From positions 2,482,501 through 2,546,500 of the forward strand of contig OY987268.1 of assembly GCA_963920665.1 (NCBI GenBank): a stretch of DNA of 64,000 nucleotides, given 5' to 3'. The position numbers and the translations under genes are program-made. The notes under the pieces were generated by a model. It searched no databases. It had not been told where the DNA came from and saw nothing but the letters and a program-made list of their open reading frames with translations. This document shows positions 58,894 through 64,000 of this stretch, piece by piece. The DNA comes from Straminergon stramineum (taxonomy: Eukaryota; Streptophyta; Bryopsida; Hypnales; Calliergonaceae). Each line of letters begins with the position of its first letter. Within the stretch, counting starts at the first letter, position 1.

Positions 58894-59488
58894 TAAAGTA
58901 GTCTACTCTTATTGCGATCATCTTCTTCAAATAGTGCAGTAGGCCCTTCTAAAATGGACACTCAATGGTTCTAAAATAGACTGCCACAAATGTTAGAGCA
59001 TAATTAAAATTTGTTAGGTATTGATTCATACTTTGCCAATGGATGGAATAAGAATCAGAAAGGGTCCATTTCAAAGCTAGGGGGTGTCCTCTTAATTTTT
59101 CTAAATGAAAATTGATTGCCCAATTGCCTTCTTACAAATGTTAAAAGAATTTAGGGTCCATTTAAGTTTAGTAATGGTTGCTTTTGAGAACCTTGTGTAT
59201 TACTTTTTGAATGTTGCAATGCTTGTTTTCCGTGAAGCCATATCTTTTTTCAGACTGGGTGTGTGGGTTTTGCAAGGCCTATGATCATAAATAGGTGCCT
59301 ACCACAGAATTCTTTGAAAATTCATAAGTAATTCAAAAATGCTCCGAAAAATATGAAACCACTTGGATTAGATTCCACATCAATTTTTCTTCAAGTGAAA
59401 AATAAGGGAAAATAATTCCGTCCATCTAAGAACCATCTAAAAGGCCGACCAGCCCTTAAACGGTTGCTTTAAGAGTAGACTACCTTAC
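58894..59488. mobile_element. Family E element, inverted copy
   Basis: TAAAGTAGTCTACTCTTATTGCGATC to GGTTGCTTTAAGAGTAGACTACCTTA, 595 bp. It is the same element as 32503-33100 in the opposite orientation, and it lies inside the compound TTAA element. There is no transposase. Confidence 0.8.
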
Positions 59489-59588
59489 TATGATGAAATC
59501 ACCCCAAAACCAATGTTGCAACTCCTCCAAGCCTTGAAGTTTGCATGTGAACTCTCCCTCCCTTGCCAAATTTCCACACCCTATGAAC

Positions 59589-60087
59589 TAAGATAAATCA
59601 GTCCATTGTGGTCAAATGACCCATAGTGGACACCTAAGGAATGATTCCATTATGGGTTTTTTCAAACCCCATCATGGGTTTTATTACTAAATGAGATTTG
59701 GACCACAATCAATGTCTTATATGACAGTAATGGAGTGATTAGTGACTGCATTAGGAACTTCTAACTTTTTAGTGTAATTTCATTGTAGGAAGTGACTTTT
59801 TGTAGGCCTTTCACATTAGAAACTATTGTGACTGCTTTAGGTGTGTAAAATGAATATGATGGATACAACTTTTGTTGGTTCTAGGGTAGTCTACAGACTC
59901 TTTTGGCCCATGATGGGCTGAACACTTCAAAAATTCATAGCAAATTCATACTTCGTCAAAAAATAATAATTTCAAATGCTCTCATTGTTTCTTTCACCTG
60001 TCTTTATGTGGGGAAAAAATGAAAAAAATTCAGCAATGACATGAATACAAACTCCTAATTTTGACCACAATGGGCTGTTTTACCTTA
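59589..60087. mobile_element. Family D element nested in the compound element
   Basis: TAAGATAAATCAGTCCATTG to CAATGGGCTGTTTTACCTTA, 499 bp. The inner order matches 7580-8025. Terminal bases have drifted on the left side only. Confidence 0.75.
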
Positions 60088-61239
60088 TCACCGCTAAGCC
60101 GAAGGTGTGTTTCCACAAGGCATTGCAAATCTCATATACACCACAACACTTCCATATGATGCATTTTCCCCTCTCCCTAATCAAAATTAGGCAGATGGCA
60201 TCCACAATAAATCCCGCTTTGGCGATTGCAAATTCCATCCCCTCTTGAAAAACTAGTAAACAATTGTCGTAGCGCCCCCAAGCTCCTCATCAACAAGCCC
60301 ACTTCACAGAATGGGAAGGGACGTCTCTCTCCCCGGATGTACCCCCAACTGCTAGTGACCGGCTATGCCTGTTCAAGAATATATGTATCTGACACAATAT
60401 ACCTCCCTGCGATTTTGACTTAAGAGCTACGTATATCCTAAAATACGCAAAAACAATGGTTCTCACAATTGGGAAATATGCATACTTGAGTCAATTTTTT
60501 TTTTTTTAAATCCTAAATATTCTCTGAGACTTTGCCTCCAATCTTGTTGTTGAACGTATTTTCAGTGAATACAAGCTAGGCACCCTAAATCAAAGAATAC
60601 ACGTTTCAGTAGGCCATTTTGGGCCATCACATGCTAAAGGGGTTAAGACATTAAGTGCATACATTGCATGATATTTGTATTTAAAATAAGAAAAAAAAAA
60701 ATTCTTTTGTCTTGCTATACTTGATTCTAGGGCTTTTCATTTTCTTCATTTTCAATTTTGGCACTAAGGATTTTAATTTTATAATATTTTCTATTGAAGA
60801 ATCTAGCTAATAAGCGAAGAATCTTGGATAAAAATTCAAAAATAAATCATTTCATTGAGATCATATTTCACAAGAGTCCTCTATAAGAGTGTAGGGCCTT
60901 TGAGACTTTAGGAATTAATTACTTTTCTTCAAAGGCATAGAAATCAATTAGAAATTGAAACCAATTAAATTGTTACAATTTTGACTTTGAATATCTTTTG
61001 CTATTAGCCAAAAAGTATTGTTGATATGGCAAACTTATAAAAAACCACCAATGTAAAACTAAATTCCTTTTAATTACACATCCATTTGAATTCTTTGTTT
61101 ACAAATCAAATGATTTTTTCCAAAGAAGAGGCTATTTGGTGATACTTTTCATAGTTGTATTGATTTAGTGCCTCACTATATAACATATTAAAGACATAAT
61201 TTGTACAACTTTCTTCATTCACCATGCATTGCATGCTCT

Positions 61240-62300
61240 ACCCGTCGCTCATCCGCCTACTTCTACAAAGTTAAAAACACCTCTCCCTCTCACCCTCTCC
61301 CTTGTCCACCCATCCGTCGTGGTTTGACCTCCACCAAATTAAAAACACTTCACTTTCGCCCCCAACTCTCGCTCCCGCCTTCCTCCTCGTCCGCTCGTTC
61401 GCCCATCCGCCATGGGCCAACCTCCACCAAATTGAAAACACTTCACTCTCGCATCCAACTCTTGCTCCCGCCTTCCCCCATCCGCCTGTCAGCCCGTCCG
61501 CCAGTCCACCCTAGGTCGAATTCTATTAAATTGAAAACACATCACCCTTGGCCCCTTGCGCTCGCTTGTCCTTCTTGCCTTTCTTCCCCGTCTGCTGTCC
61601 GCTAATCCGCATTCACCGTCCGCCTGTCCACATTCGCCGTCCGCTCGTCCGCCTAGTGAATAAGAGGGCGAACACCAAGGCGGACGCTCACTTTTTGAAG
61701 CAACAAATTCTTTTGGCATTTCCGATTGGGGATTTTGGTGTTTGGGGGCGTGTAATATACCATTGGAAAGATATTTCCAAGACCTTTCCAATGGTGTATT
61801 ACATGCCCCAAAATTCCAATAAACGAATTCAAAAATTGCAAGTGAAAGTTGCTATGACTACATAGTGAGCGTCTACCCAGCTGATCGTTCGTCTGCCAAG
61901 CGGACGGGGGGGGGGTATACGGGAGGGCAGACGGGCGGACACCAAGGCGGACGCCCACTTTTTGAAGCAACAAACTTCTTTTAGCATTTTCGATTGGAGA
62001 TTTTGGTGTTTGGGGGCGTGTGATATACCATTGGAAAGACATTTTCCAAGACCTTTCCAACGGTATATTACACGCCCCAAAATTCAAAAAAACGAATTCA
62101 AAAATTGCAAGTGAAAGTTGCTGCGACTACATCGTGAGCGTCTGCCTGTCCGCTCGGTGGATAGAGTGGGCGGACGGGCTCTAGAATCCGTGGACAGGAT
62201 CGGGGACGGGATGGTTGACGGGATGCAAAAACTGCGGACGGGGTCGCGGACAGGATGGCGGACGGGCTGCAAAAACTGTGGATGGCGATGCAGATGGGGT
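61240..62300. repeat. GC-rich repeat block with two hairpin modules
   Basis: 61240-61560 has three copies of cacttc[at]ctctcgc..ccaactct.gctcccgcc next to accaaattaaaaacac. 61670-61870 and 61930-62130 are two copies of a module: ttttgaagcaacaaa, ttttggtgtttgggggcgtgt, the hairpin TAATATACCATTGGAAAG / CTTTCCAATGGTGTATTA, gaattcaaaaattgcaagtgaaagttg. 62130-62300 has cgggatgg.ggacggg repeats. Several open frames here are repeat artefacts. Confidence 0.7.
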
Positions 62301-62536
62301 AAAAGAAATTACCCTAGGGTAAAAACCCAATTTTGCGAATGTCACAAGACGTCCAGGGGGGTCGAGTCCGCGGACGTTCGATGTCTGGATGCTAGTGGCT
62401 CTATCAGGACGCCGTGTCAACCTTGCAAGTGACATCAATCTTTGGTGACTACAAACAAAAATGTCACCATGTTAGAGTTTTGAAAAGTAGAAGGCATCAT
62501 GTACAAAGAGAATTAAAAAAGTGCCTACTTACTTAC

Positions 62537-62743
62537 TCAATTTTCCCTTTCGAATGAATTTGCGAGGCACCACGGGCATGGCATCCGGATCTTGTGAAAT
62601 TGCAACTGTTGGAGGCGGTGGCGTCACTTCCTTGGATGTAGTGGACTTCTGCATGGGTTTGAGGATGGCTTCCAAGATGTCCTTGTTCTCCTTCAAGGCC
62701 ACAACGTGGTGGTCCGTGCCATGACAAGCGACAATGGATGCAC
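62537..62743 (-). CDS. Internal exon of a gene with a methyltransferase-like segment
   Basis: On the minus strand this exon reads GASIVACHGTDHHVVALKEN then KDILEAILKPM, followed by a Pro/Thr-rich linker and a basic VVPRKFIRKGKL. It has an acceptor (CTATAG|GTGCATCC) and an excellent donor (TTGA|GTAAGTAAG at the 62536 side). Joined to the next exon upstream (63938-64000) it gives GDLILDYTASTGASIVACHG, which has the shape of SAM-methyltransferase motif I (hydrophobic-D-x-x-x-x-x-G) followed by a strand ending in ALKEN, where motif II would place an acidic residue. An N4/N6-type DNA methyltransferase-like domain is possible, but the glycine loop is degenerate (TASTGAS), so activity is doubtful. 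The 3' exons should lie below 62537, where GC-rich repeats now sit. Confidence 0.5.
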
Positions 62744-62817
62744 CTATAGGCAAGGAAATTTAAATTATAATATGAGAGACTGAAATTGTAGTTTGGTTAC
62801 AATTGGGAGGTAGAGTA

Positions 62818-63916
62818 CACTAGTAGAAAATTTAGTGACCAAATTAACAAAAATTCAACACAAAAGAGTTGATTTTTTTTGTTAATTTGGACGTGTTGAT
62901 TTGGGTAGTTGTTAACAAAAAAGTGTTGATTTTTTTGTTAATTTGGTCACTTGAAAAATGAAGAAAAAACTAAATTTTAAATAAAATCCAACCATACACA
63001 AAATGACACGTGGCAAGTGCCACCTCATCACTAAATTGACACACCACCACAAAAGCCACCTCATCTACTCTACAACCTCATCACCTAGGCCGCAAGCTAC
63101 CAACTAGCCAAGGGGTGCCAATGGGGTTTGAACCTTGCACCCCTTGCTTGTAATGTTGAGGGCCTTTACCAACATGCCATGGTTATATATTCATGTCAGT
63201 TAATGGGTTCCGGTTAGATTTATTTAAGTTTTGGTAGTGTTTTTCATTTGGTTGTAAATTCAGTAGACTTCAGAGGCCATTTAGGCATAGTAAAAATATT
63301 TTTTTCAAAAAACTTAAAACTAATAAAACTTGAAAAATCAAGTTAACTTTCACCTCCAAAAATCCTTTTGCGATTTTGAGTTTTTAATCAAAAGTTATGG
63401 ACAATAATCAGAGAGGATGTTTGAAAATGTCAATTCCAACACCTCTCTGAATTTTGTACATAACTTTTGATTAAAAACTCAAAATTGCAAACGGATTTTT
63501 GGAGGTGAAATTTAACTTAATTTACCAACTTTTATTAGTTGTAAGTTTTTTGAAAAAAGTATTTTTACTATGCCTAAATGGCCTCTAAAGTCTGATGATT
63601 TAAAAAAACACCAAATTTTGAATGAATAAGTTAAAAAATAAAATTTCAATACATATAGAATTGCAAGCACAATGATTTAATTCTAATGCCTAAGCCTTAA
63701 GAAGACTTATTTAACACTTTCGCACTAAAGTGAACCAAAAAGTGTTGATTTTTTTGTTGATTTGGACTTTTATTACTCAAATCAACAAAGTTTTGTGACC
63801 AATTTGTTAACTTGTGCCCAAATCAACAAAAAACTGTACAAATGAACGATACAATACACACTTCAACAAAAATTTGTTGATGTTTTGTTGATTTGGTCAT
63901 TGTTTTTCTACTAGTG
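62818..63916. mobile_element. Non-autonomous CACTA (En/Spm-type) transposon in an intron
   Basis: A 1099-bp element. It begins CACTAGTAGAAAAT and ends in the reverse complement CTACTAGTG, flanked by a perfect 3-bp target duplication GTA (62815-62817 and 63917-63919). Subterminal repeats of the type gaccaaatTAACAAAAA and aaGTGTTGATTTTTTTGTT occur many times near both ends, as usual for CACTA transposase-binding sites. There is no transposase reading frame. A 333-bp foldback (63263-63595) lies in the middle. Confidence 0.9.
63263..63595. repeat. Long foldback inside the CACTA element
   Basis: Two inverted arms of about 155 bp around a short loop near 63425. Left arm landmarks: agacttcagaggccatttaggcatag, CACCTCCAAAAATCC, AAAAGTTATGGAC. 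Right arm landmarks: cataactTTTGATTAAAAACTC, GGATTTTTGGAGGTG, ctatgcctaaatggcctctaaagtct. It is related to the foldback at 14827-15191. A transcript would form a long hairpin. Confidence 0.85.
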
Positions 63917-63937
63917 GTAGTATAATTGAATATTGAC

Positions 63938-64000
63938 CTGTGGATGCGGTGTAGTCAAGAATCAGATCTCCTCGAACGCTGGTAGCTTCAAGGAAGATTT
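63938..64000 (-). CDS. Upstream exon (partial, runs off the window) of the methyltransferase-like gene
   Basis: The minus strand reads IFLEATSVRGDLILDYTAST and ends with CCACAG|GTCAAT, a GT donor in phase 1 that matches the phase of the exon at 62537-62743. The exon continues beyond the window edge. The intervening intron (62744-63937) contains a complete CACTA element, so the intron was about 90 bp before insertion. Confidence 0.5.

Larger units (their letters stand above)
57859..60646. mobile_element. Large compound TTAA element with two nested insertions
   Basis: TTAACCCCTAAAGCATGT at the left and ACATGCTAAAGGGGTTAA at the right give a 14-bp inverted repeat with two mismatches between TTAA tetranucleotides, 2788 bp apart. 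Family E (58894-59488) and family D (59589-60087) elements lie inside, leaving about 1.7 kb. That core holds a GC-richer open frame (58022-58393) and another at 60226-60423, neither recognisable as a transposase. The pairing of the ends is inferred. Confidence 0.5.

Noticed and set aside
61201..61605. 134-codon Pro/Ser-rich plus-strand frame and its neighbours
   Set aside because: Low-complexity translation of tccgcccgtccgcc-type repeats; several frames are open on both strands in the same DNA.
62118..62438. Overlapping frames on both strands at 62.1-62.4 kb
   Set aside because: Product of cgggatggcggacgg repeats; no domain and no conserved counterpart at 54.4 kb.

Overview
The window is nuclear DNA of a land plant: AT-rich, intron-bearing and dominated by decayed transposons. 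The one long gene joins a protein kinase, an NB-ARC domain and leucine-rich repeats. That architecture is known from mosses and other seed-free plants and is not typical of flowering plants. A fragment resembling an Orai calcium channel, a family absent from flowering plants, points the same way. A moss or another bryophyte is my best guess; another non-flowering lineage is possible.

1-29 kb is mostly repeat DNA. The commonest element is about 930 bp, with ends CCCCTAAA...TTTAGGGG set between TTAA tetranucleotides (family A, piggyBac-like in target and ends). Relatives with other inner sequence (families B, C and a 2.8 kb compound element) share the TTAA and CCCCT ends. Short terminal-inverted-repeat elements (families D, E, F), a PIF/Harbinger-like MITE and a long foldback lie between them. 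Gene debris here includes LRR-protein scraps, a Rab2/RabB1 pseudogene with introns (21956-22788) and an Orai-like fragment (24855-25136).

29-40 kb holds two tandem copies of a ~5 kb unit (29136-33945 and 34117-39760) that carried an unidentified multi-exon gene. Each copy was hit by different transposons (SINE, deleted Copia, families A, B, E, F), so each serves as the empty site for the other's insertions. Between 41 and 43.7 kb is AT-rich DNA with a shorter tandem duplication.

43.8-51.2 kb is the main gene: four exons reconstructed with GT-AG introns of matching phase. In order the protein has an N-terminal hydrophobic segment, an MLKL/DUF1221-like helical domain, a Ser/Thr kinase with intact catalytic residues, an NB-ARC domain with P-loop, kinase-2, GLPL and MHD motifs, and about 32 near-identical 24-residue LRRs in a 72-bp DNA array. 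One TGA at 49855-49857, in a unit whose sister units read CGA, interrupts the array; it looks like CpG decay. The gene is most likely a cell-death immune receptor, either truncated (1486 aa) or a young pseudogene.

51-64 kb contains MITEs, a tandem gene-tail duplication (52.5-54.4 kb), GC-rich repeats built on cggacgggcgg-type motifs with a recurring hairpin, a hAT MITE with an 8-bp target duplication, a compound TTAA element with nested insertions, and at the right edge a minus-strand gene with a methyltransferase-like segment whose intron holds a complete non-autonomous CACTA element.
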